Source: Candidatus Obscuribacterales bacterium (lineage in GTDB: Bacteria > Cyanobacteriota > Vampirovibrionia > Obscuribacterales > Obscuribacteraceae). From it: DNA of 64,000 nucleotides. Position numbers and translations under genes: made by a program. Under the pieces are notes generated by a model. That model did not search any database. It saw only the letters and a list, made by a program, of their open reading frames with translations, and had not been told where the DNA came from. Numbering within the stretch: the first letter of the stretch is position 1; each line of letters opens with the position of its first letter. Shown one piece after another: positions 35,361-42,630 of this stretch. Location of the stretch: assembly GCA_019745415.1 (NCBI GenBank), contig JAIETF010000002.1, positions 26,998 to 90,997 of the forward strand, in the 5' to 3' direction.

Positions 35361-35756
35361 ATGGCTGAAGAGACAAAGTATTTTGTGGACAAAAAAGGGC
35401 GCTTTCTAGGCGCCTTTGCTGGCGTGACGCCACCGGAGGCGGTGATTGAAGTGCAGCCGCCTAATCACTGCAAAGACACTTGGAGCTTCATCGAAAAGCG
35501 CTGGATACCTTTCGAGCCACCGGTCGAGCAGAAAAGGCGCACCGCATATGAAGCGGAGCTCGGCTCTTTAGAAGACCAGCTCGATGCACTGTTTAAGGGG
35601 CTTTCTGTGCTACTGCCTGCGATACAGCGGGCAGATATTCTAACCCCTGAAGAACTTTCCGCGTTAACCCCCGACGCAGAAAAGCCAGCGGATACACCGG
35701 CTGGATGGCTAGGAAAAATTGCTGGTATCAAACAGCGTATCAAGAAAGAGGGATAA
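35361..35756 (+). CDS. Probable fibre-associated protein (131 aa)
   Basis: The N-terminus FVDKKGRFLGAFAGVTPPEA and WSFIEKRWIPFEPP resemble the short tail-fibre-assembly or fibre-tip-associated proteins encoded after fibres; the C-terminus is helical. The role is inferred mainly from position. Confidence 0.6.
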   Translation: MAEETKYFVDKKGRFLGAFAGVTPPEAVIEVQPPNHCKDTWSFIEKRWIPFEPPVEQKRRTAYEAELGSLEDQLDALFKGLSVLLPAIQRADILTPEELSALTPDAEKPADTPAGWLGKIAGIKQRIKKEG

Positions 35757-35759
35757 CTC

Positions 35760-36104
35760 ATGGCTCAAGACCAAATTAAATTCGACATCGACGAAAGTCA
35801 AATCAAAGTCAATCCGCTTGTCGACGGCGCTTTGCGCAAGCAAGTGCAGAAGCTTGAAGAGTTCGTCAACAAATTTGACGGCAATAAGAACGGCATTCCT
35901 GACTTGCAGGAATACGGCGCCCTGGTGCAGGAGGGCTTGCCGCTGCTCGCCGAGCTCTCCAGCGTCATTGACTTTGAGAAAGCTGCCGAGTGCGCTACTC
36001 AGCTTCCTTTCGTCAAAGACAAGGCGAAGCTTGTGAGCCTGCTCCGCTCTCTCGGCTCTATCGCTGAGAAGTCTGGCTTGGCTCTTGAAGCCATCAAGAA
36101 GTAA
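35760..36104 (+). CDS. Small helical protein with an EF-hand loop (114 aa)
   Basis: DGNKNGIPDLQE fits the 12-residue EF-hand consensus (D-x-N-x-N-G-x-x-D-x-x-E), flanked by helices, so calcium binding is plausible. Only one loop is visible. Located between fibres and lysis genes; function unknown. Confidence 0.6.
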   Translation: MAQDQIKFDIDESQIKVNPLVDGALRKQVQKLEEFVNKFDGNKNGIPDLQEYGALVQEGLPLLAELSSVIDFEKAAECATQLPFVKDKAKLVSLLRSLGSIAEKSGLALEAIKK

Positions 36105-36117
36105 GGGGGTGATTGCT

Positions 36118-36207
36118 GTGAGTGAACTCAGTCAAGTGATTGTCAGCGTCTGGTGCGTCCTGTGCGGCGTCACTTCGATTTTCTTTCTCCTAGCAATCAA
36201 GCAGTAA
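36118..36207 (+). CDS. 29-aa single-span membrane peptide
   Basis: GTG start with AAGGGGG eight bases upstream. The product is largely one hydrophobic helix (VIVSVWCVLCGVTSIFFLLA). Too short for the ORF track. Its place before the holin candidate suggests a lysis-module role. Confidence 0.5.
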   Translation: MSELSQVIVSVWCVLCGVTSIFFLLAIKQ

Positions 36208-36222
36208 AGCAGTAGGTGTCCC

Positions 36223-36657
36223 GTGGAACGACTCATCAGAGAGATTAAGGCTGCGAAAAAGCGAGGCGTCAACGTCGATGAAGTGTTTGTCGACAATGAG
36301 GGCAGACTGAAGCGTCTTGATACTCTCTTGATGGGCGTTCGTTGGTCTATCGTGTTTACGTTCGTTTATCCCGTGCTGCTCTACGGCATGAAGTTTCTCG
36401 CTGCTGTACTGCATGTTCCGTTCGATCTACCCGAGAAAGAGATTCTGAACTTCACCACCTGGAGTGCTTCGTCGATGATTGCATTTGGCTTCGGTAGTGG
36501 CGTGATGACCCTCGTCAGAGCAATGAGGAAGAAAGCCTATGAAGAATTGTCACACCTTGCTGTGGAGCTTATTTCTGACCGTGATGCTGACAATCAGTCC
36601 AGCACAAGCGGGCGAAGCAAAGCGCAAGACGCTGAGTGCGATTCGCAAGATTCTTAA
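36223..36657 (+). CDS. Holin candidate with two membrane segments (144 aa)
   Basis: GTG start with GTAGGTG upstream. A charged N-terminus is followed by two hydrophobic segments (about 42-62 and 78-97) and a hydrophilic tail, a topology of class II-type holins. Holins open the inner membrane for lysozyme. It precedes the lysozyme gene, and another gene starts inside its 3' end in a different frame. Confidence 0.6.
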   Translation: MERLIREIKAAKKRGVNVDEVFVDNEGRLKRLDTLLMGVRWSIVFTFVYPVLLYGMKFLAAVLHVPFDLPEKEILNFTTWSASSMIAFGFGSGVMTLVRAMRKKAYEELSHLAVELISDRDADNQSSTSGRSKAQDAECDSQDS

Positions 36658-36799
36658 ACCTCTGCGCATTGTCACCGGCTTGGTCTTTCTTGGGACAACA
36701 CTCGCCGACGAGCGGCTTGAGCGAGACATCCAGCGCGACCGAGACAAAGAGTTTAACAAGGCGGCTGTAGAGTCGTCTCAACAAGAGGTCCAGAAATGA
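36539..36799 (+). CDS. Secreted or membrane lysis accessory protein, nested start
   Basis: ATG at 36539 lies inside the holin candidate, out of frame, overlapping by 119 bases. A signal sequence (LLWSLFLTVMLTISPAQA) and a charged helical tail resemble small spanin components, but there is no lipobox. Spanins disrupt the outer membrane; the assignment is by position only. ATGA overlap with lysozyme. Confidence 0.5.
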   Translation: MKNCHTLLWSLFLTVMLTISPAQAGEAKRKTLSAIRKILKPLRIVTGLVFLGTTLADERLERDIQRDRDKEFNKAAVESSQQEVQK

Positions 36800-37407
36800 C
36801 ACGCGATCTAATACCTGAAGCTAAGCGCCTGATTACTGGCGTCGAGAAGTGCGCTCTTGTCCCCTACCAGGGCAAAGCCGATCCGCCTGGTGTGCTAACG
36901 ACCGCCTGGGGTCACGTTATCAAGCCGCATGAGAAGCACCTCTTGAAGCCAATCACTCAAGAAGTCGCCGACGAACTTTTTCGCAAAGACGTCGAAGATC
37001 ACATCAAGTATATTCAAGGTGACATCGGCATGAGCGTCGAGCTTGATGACTGGGTATTCGGCGCATCAGGCTCGCTCGCTTATAACAACGGTCCGCGCGT
37101 GTTTCTTAGTGCGCCGTCAATTGTCAATCCGATGAGGGCAGGCGACATCAAGAAAGGCGTGCTTGCCTTCTGGAAGTTTTGCAAATCAGGTAAGCCGCTT
37201 CAATACCGCGATGGGCTGTTTTACCGTCGGCTGCAAGAGATGGTCCTGGCGCTCGATCATGTGTTGGTCAAGAAGCCTGACGATTGTCGCGAAGCTAATG
37301 CGCTCATTGCGCAGCTTGCCAAGCATGGCGACGTGACAGAGATGCGCACGTTCTTTCACAAAAATCACGTTAAGAGGCTTTGTCGTGTATGCAATCCAAG
37401 AAAATAA
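36796..37407 (+). CDS. Endolysin, T4-lysozyme-like (GH24)
   Basis: The 203-residue muramidase has the catalytic Glu in GVEKCALVPYQGK and the Thr in VLTTAWGH. The substrate-side signature GLFYRRLQEM, equivalent to the G-L-x-RRR-x-E block, is also present. It hydrolyses the MurNAc-GlcNAc bond. No signal or SAR anchor, so it needs the holin for release. Confidence 0.85.
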   Translation: MTRDLIPEAKRLITGVEKCALVPYQGKADPPGVLTTAWGHVIKPHEKHLLKPITQEVADELFRKDVEDHIKYIQGDIGMSVELDDWVFGASGSLAYNNGPRVFLSAPSIVNPMRAGDIKKGVLAFWKFCKSGKPLQYRDGLFYRRLQEMVLALDHVLVKKPDDCREANALIAQLAKHGDVTEMRTFFHKNHVKRLCRVCNPRK

Positions 37408-37754
37408 TTGTCGCAGCTTTGCTGTTGCTTCTGAGCGCTCCGCCGGCACTTGCCCAGGACGACCCTGACGCGCCGCTGAACAATGCTGCGCACCTCACTG
37501 CGCTTGTGCACACGACGAGGGCGCCCAGGTCCTGGAAGAGCTTGAAGATTCTGCCGGGCAAGATTGAGAAGTACTACTACGAGTTTGTCATGCCGGACGG
37601 CACTGTGCGCATTAAAGTGCAGAGCCACCCCCTCACTGCAGAGGGAGTGGCTGACCGCCGACCATTGTCCGAGAGTCACCCGAATGTGCAGGCTACTCTG
37701 ACTGTGCTTCAGACGGGTGCTGCTTGGGGTCCGTCGATTGCTCGTCTGTGGTGA
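37389..37754 (+). CDS. Secreted protein of unknown function (121 aa)
   Basis: ATG at 37389 has AAGAGG 11 bases upstream; the track's TTG at 37380 is too close to it. MQSKKIIVAALLLLLSAPPA plus LAQ is a clear signal peptide. The mature part is small and beta-rich. Last gene of the late operon; may be a lysis or envelope factor. Overlaps the converging gene by 62 bases. Confidence 0.6.
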   Translation: MQSKKIIVAALLLLLSAPPALAQDDPDAPLNNAAHLTALVHTTRAPRSWKSLKILPGKIEKYYYEFVMPDGTVRIKVQSHPLTAEGVADRRPLSESHPNVQATLTVLQTGAAWGPSIARLW

Positions 37755-38022
37755 AACCGTACTGAAGCCAATCAGAGGCTGACTTGCGGTGTCGTTGAGC
37801 CTGGCGGTCTAAGAAGGCTGCCAGGTCTTCTCTTATCTCATCGTCTGAGATGTTTTCAATACCGCTTAGATACGCACCTGTGTAATCATTATTGCAACTG
37901 ATTTTTATAGAGCCGACATCGCAAGTTAATACTTGCTGCGCTAGCTTCTCAAGCTGTCGAGCTCTCTGGATGTCGTGCGCAGCTTGCTCGATAGCAGTTT
38001 CGTTTTGTATTTTGATAGTCAA
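37693..38022 (-). CDS. Hypothetical phage protein (109 aa), last of early operon
   Basis: TTG start with AGGAGG 8 bases upstream. Helical N-terminus (IEQAAHDIQRARQLEKLAQQ) and acidic C-terminus. Unknown function. It converges with the late operon. Confidence 0.6.
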   Translation of the reverse strand: MTIKIQNETAIEQAAHDIQRARQLEKLAQQVLTCDVGSIKISCNNDYTGAYLSGIENISDDEIREDLAAFLDRQAQRHRKSASDWLQYGFTTDEQSTDPKQHPSEAQSE

Positions 38023-38044
38023 TTCTTTGTCCTCCTAGTGATGT

Positions 38045-38251
38045 TTAGTTTGCTGGTTCCGATATTCCGATTAGCTCAGCTTTGTCGTAGTCACGAAACA
38101 CAACTGACTCACCCTTGTTGACTGTCTCTACGCCTCCTAGCTTGAGTTTTGCCGCAATCTCGTTAGAAGCAGGCACTTCTAAATAAACCCAGGTCGGCAC
38201 TCTAAATAGATATCTTTCAACTACGCTAATCACTCTGCTTGTATCGTCCAT
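38045..38251 (-). CDS. Hypothetical phage protein (68 aa)
   Basis: ATG preceded by GGGTGAGTAA. A small beta-rich protein (RVPTWVYLEVPASNEIAAKL). Unknown. Confidence 0.5.
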   Translation of the reverse strand: MDDTSRVISVVERYLFRVPTWVYLEVPASNEIAAKLKLGGVETVNKGESVVFRDYDKAELIGISEPAN

Positions 38252-38298
38252 TTACTCACCCGTCGTACTTTGTTGTTTAGTTAGTTGCTCTCTAATTG

Positions 38299-38490
38299 TT
38301 AAAGCGCGTTACAGTAGTCGCAATCTTTGTCATCACAAAAAGCAGGACCAGGGCAGCGACTGCGCCCCTGACAGCAATGCTTTTTGCCGGACTGCGGCTC
38401 GTGTAGAGTAACGCCGTATAGTGATTCCTTGGCGACTAGATTCTTGCCACAAGTCGGACATCGTTCAATTGTTTGGTCCCCTACTGCCAA
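38299..38490 (-). CDS. Cysteine-rich zinc-binding small protein (63 aa)
   Basis: TTG at 38490 follows AAGGAGGTTGCT, better than the track start. CPTCGKN, KHCCQG, CPGPAFC and CDYC give 9 cysteines, probably two zinc sites. Unknown role. Confidence 0.55.
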   Translation of the reverse strand: MAVGDQTIERCPTCGKNLVAKESLYGVTLHEPQSGKKHCCQGRSRCPGPAFCDDKDCDYCNAL

Positions 38491-38513
38491 AGCAACCTCC
38501 TTGTAATTCGCTC

Positions 38514-38705
38514 TCAATTTTCATTTGGAAAAAGGTCAAACAACTCTTGCTCAAACTTGTATTGCAGCGTCACAAGTTCGTTCTCCGCCTGAATGACAAG
38601 AGACTTTTTAGTCGTGATGTCTATCTGCTTTTCACGTATTTCATCAGCCATTCGAAACAACTTTTTTCTTATATCCGCATTAGATACTTGCTTTTCTTCA
38701 GACAT
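38514..38705 (-). CDS. Small coiled-coil protein (63 aa)
   Basis: SD AAGGAG before ATG. Almost entirely helical and charged (IRKKLFRMADEIREKQIDIT). Unknown role. Confidence 0.55.
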   Translation of the reverse strand: MSEEKQVSNADIRKKLFRMADEIREKQIDITTKKSLVIQAENELVTLQYKFEQELFDLFPNEN

Positions 38706-38724
38706 ATTTACTCCTTGTTATTGG

Positions 38725-38937
38725 CTATTTGCGGTCTCGTGGTTTTAGTTCTTTGTCTCTAACAAAAAACTGCGGACGCTGGCGATCCCAGTACGCATCT
38801 ACCGCCTCATATCCAAAAGCTCCAACATCATCTAGCGCTTTGTTGTAAGCCAAGCTCCCGCCCACTGCTTGACCAAGCCAGAACGATGCAGCGAGGAAAA
38901 ATATAACTACAACCGCTGAAGCGAATTCATTTTCCAT
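38725..38937 (-). CDS. Small membrane protein (70 aa)
   Basis: SD TAGGAG. Residues 5-30 are a membrane helix (FASAVVVIFFLAASFWLG); the tail is hydrophilic. Possibly superinfection exclusion by type and place; not shown. Confidence 0.55.
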   Translation of the reverse strand: MENEFASAVVVIFFLAASFWLGQAVGGSLAYNKALDDVGAFGYEAVDAYWDRQRPQFFVRDKELKPRDRK

Positions 38938-38963
38938 TGTCTTCTCCTAGTTATTCTTACTTG

Positions 38964-39173
38964 CTATAGATAGCCCTGGTCTTGCCTGTACTTTGCTTTC
39001 GCTTGCCTGATCTGCTCCTTTATCTCTTCCTGCTCTTTCCACCATTTTTCCTTAGCGCCATCTGGGCAAACGTGCGGAAACTCTCCGGCTTGGTCAAATA
39101 GTTTCCATTTGCCCTCTACACACTGCCAATCTAATTCGTCTTCTTGGCAAATAAAACATTTTGCTTTCGGCAT
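38964..39173 (-). CDS. Small zinc-knuckle protein (69 aa)
   Basis: SD AAGGAG. CFICQEDE and later HVCPDG provide Cys/His ligands; the C-terminus is a charged helix. Unknown. Confidence 0.55.
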   Translation of the reverse strand: MPKAKCFICQEDELDWQCVEGKWKLFDQAGEFPHVCPDGAKEKWWKEQEEIKEQIRQAKAKYRQDQGYL

Positions 39174-39190
39174 ATCACTCCTTGTAATTC

Positions 39191-39403
39191 TTACTTTGTT
39201 GCTGTATTTGTTACTGCGTCTATCACGTGGTCGAGCGTGTCAAGCGCTTTATTAAATAGAATCGTGCGAGTTGTTGCTTTTGGGCAAAGTTTTTTCAGCA
39301 TCAAATACGAAGCGAAAACTAATAACTCCACCTCGTTTTTGTTCATCTCACCAGTCATAACCCGCTCCACGTAGTCGTCAAAACTTATCCCTTCTTTCTT
39401 CAA
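39191..39403 (-). CDS. Hypothetical phage protein (70 aa)
   Basis: TTG start after AGGAGGTTGGT. Helical protein, no family seen. Confidence 0.5.
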   Translation of the reverse strand: MKKEGISFDDYVERVMTGEMNKNEVELLVFASYLMLKKLCPKATTRTILFNKALDTLDHVIDAVTNTATK

Positions 39404-39440
39404 ACCAACCTCCTAGTTATTGCTAATTACTTTGTCTGTA

Positions 39441-40145
39441 TCACTCTTTAATCAGTCGCTTGCGTCGCGCCTTCTCTTCTCGCTGCAACACTGGGTTCCA
39501 TCCCGCTTTCTCATAGTGCTGCCAAGAATAATATGAGCCCTCCCGTTGCCACTTGGGCAAGTAGTCATAATTGACGCTATGCTCTGCTAGGATCTGTTTT
39601 TTACGGTCTTTTGAGGCGTTCTGTAAAGCTTTTGTGGCTGCCGTGGGAGTGTACCCATCTCGCCGCAGCAGCCAGTACGCGTAGGTGTTGAGACAATTCC
39701 TGGTGGCATCTTCCTGGCGCCAAGAAAAATAATCTCTAACGTGGTCATCGGTTGGCAGTTCAGAGATGCGGCAATCGAAAGCAACTATTTGCCCAAAGAA
39801 TCGAGTCAGTGTTGCAGACGCTTCCCCAGCCAATACCGATATCAGCTTGCGCAGTTTCCGGTTAAACGCGGTTTCGTCGGCGGCAAACAAAAGTGATATT
39901 TCATCTGACTGGTGATAGCCTCGCTCGATCGAGAAGCCACACGCAGACATTAGGTACTGCGTTGTTGTTTGCATCCCTAAGTAAAACCCGACATCAAATG
40001 GCTTCTTAAACTGCGAATCTTCGCTTGTGAGTTTGCTAAATCCGCGCCCATCAAGCCGGGCAATCATCCTAAATCCGGGCGGCACACAGCGGTCGCTCGC
40101 TTGCTCGTACACTCTCAGTCTTGCTTCTAAATCGTCAAATCGCAT
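39441..40145 (-). CDS. Thg1-like protein (tRNA 3'-5' polymerase family)
   Basis: Thg1 enzymes add nucleotides to RNA 5' ends in the 3'-5' direction; the bacterial and phage forms mainly repair tRNA 5' ends rather than add G-1 to tRNA-His. The metal aspartates are in ARLDGRGF (N-terminal) and QSDEISLLF; the family hallmark WRQEDATRNCLN is also intact. 234 residues, full length. The start at 40145 is chosen because GGAGGGTGACA precedes it and the upstream small gene ends in that spacer. It lies in the early operon between a small membrane protein and small unknown genes. Confidence 0.85.
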   Translation of the reverse strand: MRFDDLEARLRVYEQASDRCVPPGFRMIARLDGRGFSKLTSEDSQFKKPFDVGFYLGMQTTTQYLMSACGFSIERGYHQSDEISLLFAADETAFNRKLRKLISVLAGEASATLTRFFGQIVAFDCRISELPTDDHVRDYFSWRQEDATRNCLNTYAYWLLRRDGYTPTAATKALQNASKDRKKQILAEHSVNYDYLPKWQREGSYYSWQHYEKAGWNPVLQREEKARRKRLIKE

Positions 40146-40147
40146 TG

Positions 40148-40318
40148 TCACCCTCCCCATTTCTTCTTGTTTACGACAATGAAGATAATGCTAAAAAGCC
40201 ATATGATGCCCAGCGGGATAAGCTCGATCGCCATCGGGATGAAGCAACACCAAAGCGGGATGCTCAGCAGCTTCAGGCACACTAGAATGAGCAGCACGAT
40301 TGTTAAAACGGTAAGCAT
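40148..40318 (-). CDS. 56-aa membrane protein
   Basis: Too short for the ORF track. ATG at 40318 follows GGAGAGACCA; nearly all residues are hydrophobic (LTVLTIVLLILVCLKLL, then a second segment ending IIFIVV), giving one or two membrane spans and a KKK tail. Its stop is 2 bases from the Thg1-like start, so the two are coupled. Confidence 0.65.
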   Translation of the reverse strand: MLTVLTIVLLILVCLKLLSIPLWCCFIPMAIELIPLGIIWLFSIIFIVVNKKKWGG

Positions 40319-40334
40319 TGGTCTCTCCTTCTGG

Positions 40335-40892
40335 TTAGTTATTAGCTAGTTTTTTGAGTGCATTCCCGTGGCGCTCGTTTGTTTTCTCAAGCGCTTCGGC
40401 AAAGCGAAGATCTTCAAACAAGTTATCGGGCACGTCAAAAAAGCCTTGAGCGCCTGTGAAGGGGATCGGCTCAGCCAGAGGCTGAACGTCTTCAAGCATC
40501 CAGCCGAATCGCCCGCGGTCGTAGTTGCCTAGCCAGTACTCCCCGCCTGGTTTGCAGGACGTTATTAGTTTAGTAGTGGACTGGCAGTCTGCTAATCTTG
40601 CCAATGCAACAATTGCTCCGTAAGGCATTGCGAGCATTGCTTCTGTCGCTTTCGCGATGTTGCCTTCTTCGTCGTAGTCAGGCGAGTTCCAAGTTTCTAC
40701 ATCAAGAACTCCCAGCGCTAAGCGGTAATCATCGTCCTCGGCGAGCATCTTAATCTCCTTCAAGACTTTACGCTTTGCTGCGTGAATTGCTATCGGTCCG
40801 CGATAGCCTGTGTACCAGCTCCTTGTCTCAATCTTCTTGGCTCCAGTGGCAATCAGTGTTGCCCACGGTTGCCAGAGTGATATTGCTTTCAA
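40335..40892 (-). CDS. ASCH-domain protein
   Basis: TTG start with AGAGAGGG upstream. AISLWQPWATLIATGAKKIE then TRSW and GPIAIHAAKR is the classic ASCH N-terminus, a PUA-like RNA-binding fold; some relatives are nucleoside or RNA-modification hydrolases. Residues about 90-150 complete the fold. Specific substrate unknown. Confidence 0.8.
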   Translation of the reverse strand: MKAISLWQPWATLIATGAKKIETRSWYTGYRGPIAIHAAKRKVLKEIKMLAEDDDYRLALGVLDVETWNSPDYDEEGNIAKATEAMLAMPYGAIVALARLADCQSTTKLITSCKPGGEYWLGNYDRGRFGWMLEDVQPLAEPIPFTGAQGFFDVPDNLFEDLRFAEALEKTNERHGNALKKLANN

Positions 40893-40907
40893 TGTTTAAT
40901 CCCTCTC

Positions 40908-41402
40908 TTAATTGCGTTGTGCTCTCATATCCGTTATCAGATTCTCTAGGTCTTCTTGGTGTCTCAGGTAGTGCACTTTCAAGTCGCCCGTTCCTCTAGC
41001 CAGGTCCACTCTCAGGAAGCCTTCTGGCAGAAATACGCCCTGTCCACCTGCTAGTATTTTTCGCATCATATCGAGAGTGCCTCTCGACTTGCCATTCCAA
41101 AAAGCAAAGCAAATTCCTCCACCGGCTTCTTTGAACGCTTTGAGCATCTCTGTATTTCGGATAGGTCCAGCAGCATCGCCGTGCTCTGCCCACTTCGCCC
41201 GAAAGACTCTGGGTTTGCTCTTTCTGACTTCTTCCCATGTTCGCGCAGCTTCGCGGTCAACTCCTTTTGCATCACCCACAAAAAGCATTTCAGCAGGGAC
41301 TCTTTTCTCCCCTGGGCGATTTGGCGCAATGAATGCATAAAGAACCGCTTCGACGAGATCTAGGTTTTTATACTCACGGCTTCCTGTCACTAATAAATTC
41401 AA
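40908..41402 (-). CDS. SLOG-superfamily protein (DUF2493/YspA-like)
   Basis: TTG start after CGGAGGATTGACAG. LLVTGSREYKN, FVGDAKGVDREAARTW and AAGPIRNTEML form the Rossmann-like nucleotide-binding pattern of DUF2493. SLOG proteins bind or process nucleotides and derivatives; in phages the function is not established. Confidence 0.82.
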   Translation of the reverse strand: MNLLVTGSREYKNLDLVEAVLYAFIAPNRPGEKRVPAEMLFVGDAKGVDREAARTWEEVRKSKPRVFRAKWAEHGDAAGPIRNTEMLKAFKEAGGGICFAFWNGKSRGTLDMMRKILAGGQGVFLPEGFLRVDLARGTGDLKVHYLRHQEDLENLITDMRAQRN

Positions 41403-41459
41403 CTGTCAATCCTCCGGTAGGGGCAGGCGACTTGCACCCGCCCCGTATTTGGTGTCACT
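41403..41459 (-). promoter_or_regulatory. Hairpin between early genes
   Basis: On the minus strand GGGGCGGG and CCTGCCCC pair (one wobble) around a 9-base loop, directly before the SD of the SLOG gene. No T-tract follows, so a processing or attenuation element is more likely than a terminator. Confidence 0.4.
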
Positions 41460-41726
41460 CTAAGTCGGCTGGTAGGTCGCGAGAAATACTTCGCGCTTCA
41501 TGATGCTGAGCGTTCCTTCGGCGTCCTGGACGATAAAGTCTCCGACGCCGCCGGTCTGAGCTTCTTTGCCTGCGCCCAGTCTGGCGGTGCCTTTCTTCGG
41601 GTCGTAGGCTACGCCGACAACGTGGTCGCTGTTCGGGAGCTCGTCTAGGAAGTCAGACTCGCGAATCTCTTGAGCACGCACAAGCTGCTCTTCGATTGGT
41701 CTTGGAATTGTGATGTACTTTTTCAA
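41460..41726 (-). CDS. Hypothetical phage protein (88 aa)
   Basis: TTG start after AAGGAG. Beta-rich C-terminus (VGDFIVQDAEGTLSIMKREV) resembles small PUA/PGDYG-like phage proteins, not firmly assigned. Confidence 0.5.
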   Translation of the reverse strand: MKKYITIPRPIEEQLVRAQEIRESDFLDELPNSDHVVGVAYDPKKGTARLGAGKEAQTGGVGDFIVQDAEGTLSIMKREVFLATYQPT

Positions 41727-41757
41727 TTGCTTTCTCCTTTAGGCGTTGTGTGAGTGA

Positions 41758-42324
41758 TTAGGCTTTGGGCTTGCGCAGCTTCGCTCTAACGAAGCAGTCT
41801 TTTGCTTCTAGCAGCTTGCGCAGTCCGGCGGTCAGCTCGCTGGAGTCTTCGATCTGCTCAAGCAAAATATCTATCGTTGAGCAAATAGGCTCGACTACTG
41901 CTTGCAGCTCAAGCGGCAAGTGCCCATACTTGAAGTACTCGCAAATGTCTCGCACCGATCCGTGGCGGTTCGCTAGAGCTGTGGGCAGAGCAGGCACGGG
42001 CTCTGGCTTCTCAACGCGCATGGGCTCTGCATCATGCTCTTCCCTGGTCTCGATGTTCACATTCGCAGACGGGTCGAAGCCAAAGCACTTGCGAGTAGCG
42101 CCATAGGACGCTGTCAGGATGGTGATAATTATGCTGCGTTTGCCAAGTTTACTTGGTGTTGACAGCGCAGACAGTTCGACTAACTCTATTTGTTCGCCAA
42201 TTTCGATATGTCCTCGTGATGCGCACGTCACTGGTCGAGCGCTGAACTCATCAATGGACAGTAGTGAGGTTTTGCGATTCCAGATCGCGTCGAAGTCGCT
42301 TCTATTTACAAATATTTGTTTCAT
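41758..42324 (-). CDS. Two-part protein with Acb2/Tad1-like C-terminal hairpin (candidate)
   Basis: SD GAGAGG. The C-terminal ~65 residues (FKYGHLPLELQAVVEPICST ... LRKLLEAKDCFVRAKL) closely follow a pattern I remember from actinophage proteins placed in the Acb2/Tad1 hairpin family, whose members sequester cyclic nucleotides of CBASS or Thoeris defence. The N-terminal ~85 residues are beta-rich (IFVNRSDFDAIWNRKTSLLS) and may be a separate ASCH-like domain. A proline-rich linker joins them. Anti-defence function is inference. Confidence 0.55.
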   Translation of the reverse strand: MKQIFVNRSDFDAIWNRKTSLLSIDEFSARPVTCASRGHIEIGEQIELVELSALSTPSKLGKRSIIITILTASYGATRKCFGFDPSANVNIETREEHDAEPMRVEKPEPVPALPTALANRHGSVRDICEYFKYGHLPLELQAVVEPICSTIDILLEQIEDSSELTAGLRKLLEAKDCFVRAKLRKPKA

Positions 42325-42333
42325 GTGTTCCTC

Positions 42334-42630
42334 TCAAGTTGTAATTCCAAGTACTGAAAAAATGTCGTCGTCTTCTTGCGCTGGCTTCTGCAACTCGCTC
42401 CAGCACTCGTCTAAAAGTTCAAATGATTCTTGTGCCCATCTCCGATCTAGTTCGTCTTGTGTGTCAATTGCTTTAGCTCTATCGAGCCAAAAATTTAGAA
42501 CTGCTTCGTTCCCTTGCTCCTTCAGCTTTTGCAGCCGGTCTAAGCAGTATTGTTTTGTCGGGACTTTCTTCGACCTTTTGCCATCAGTCCAGATCGCTTC
42601 ACCACCTACAACTCTCCGAAAAACTGGCAT
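42334..42630 (-). CDS. Hypothetical phage protein with DDDIF tail (98 aa)
   Basis: Start at 42630 overlaps the primase stop by one base (TAATG); the track's longer frame lies within primase. Helical, with C-terminus EDDDIFSVLGITT. The same DDDIFxxLG motif recurs in the 749-residue protein of this operon. Unknown function. Confidence 0.6.
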   Translation of the reverse strand: MPVFRRVVGGEAIWTDGKRSKKVPTKQYCLDRLQKLKEQGNEAVLNFWLDRAKAIDTQDELDRRWAQESFELLDECWSELQKPAQEDDDIFSVLGITT

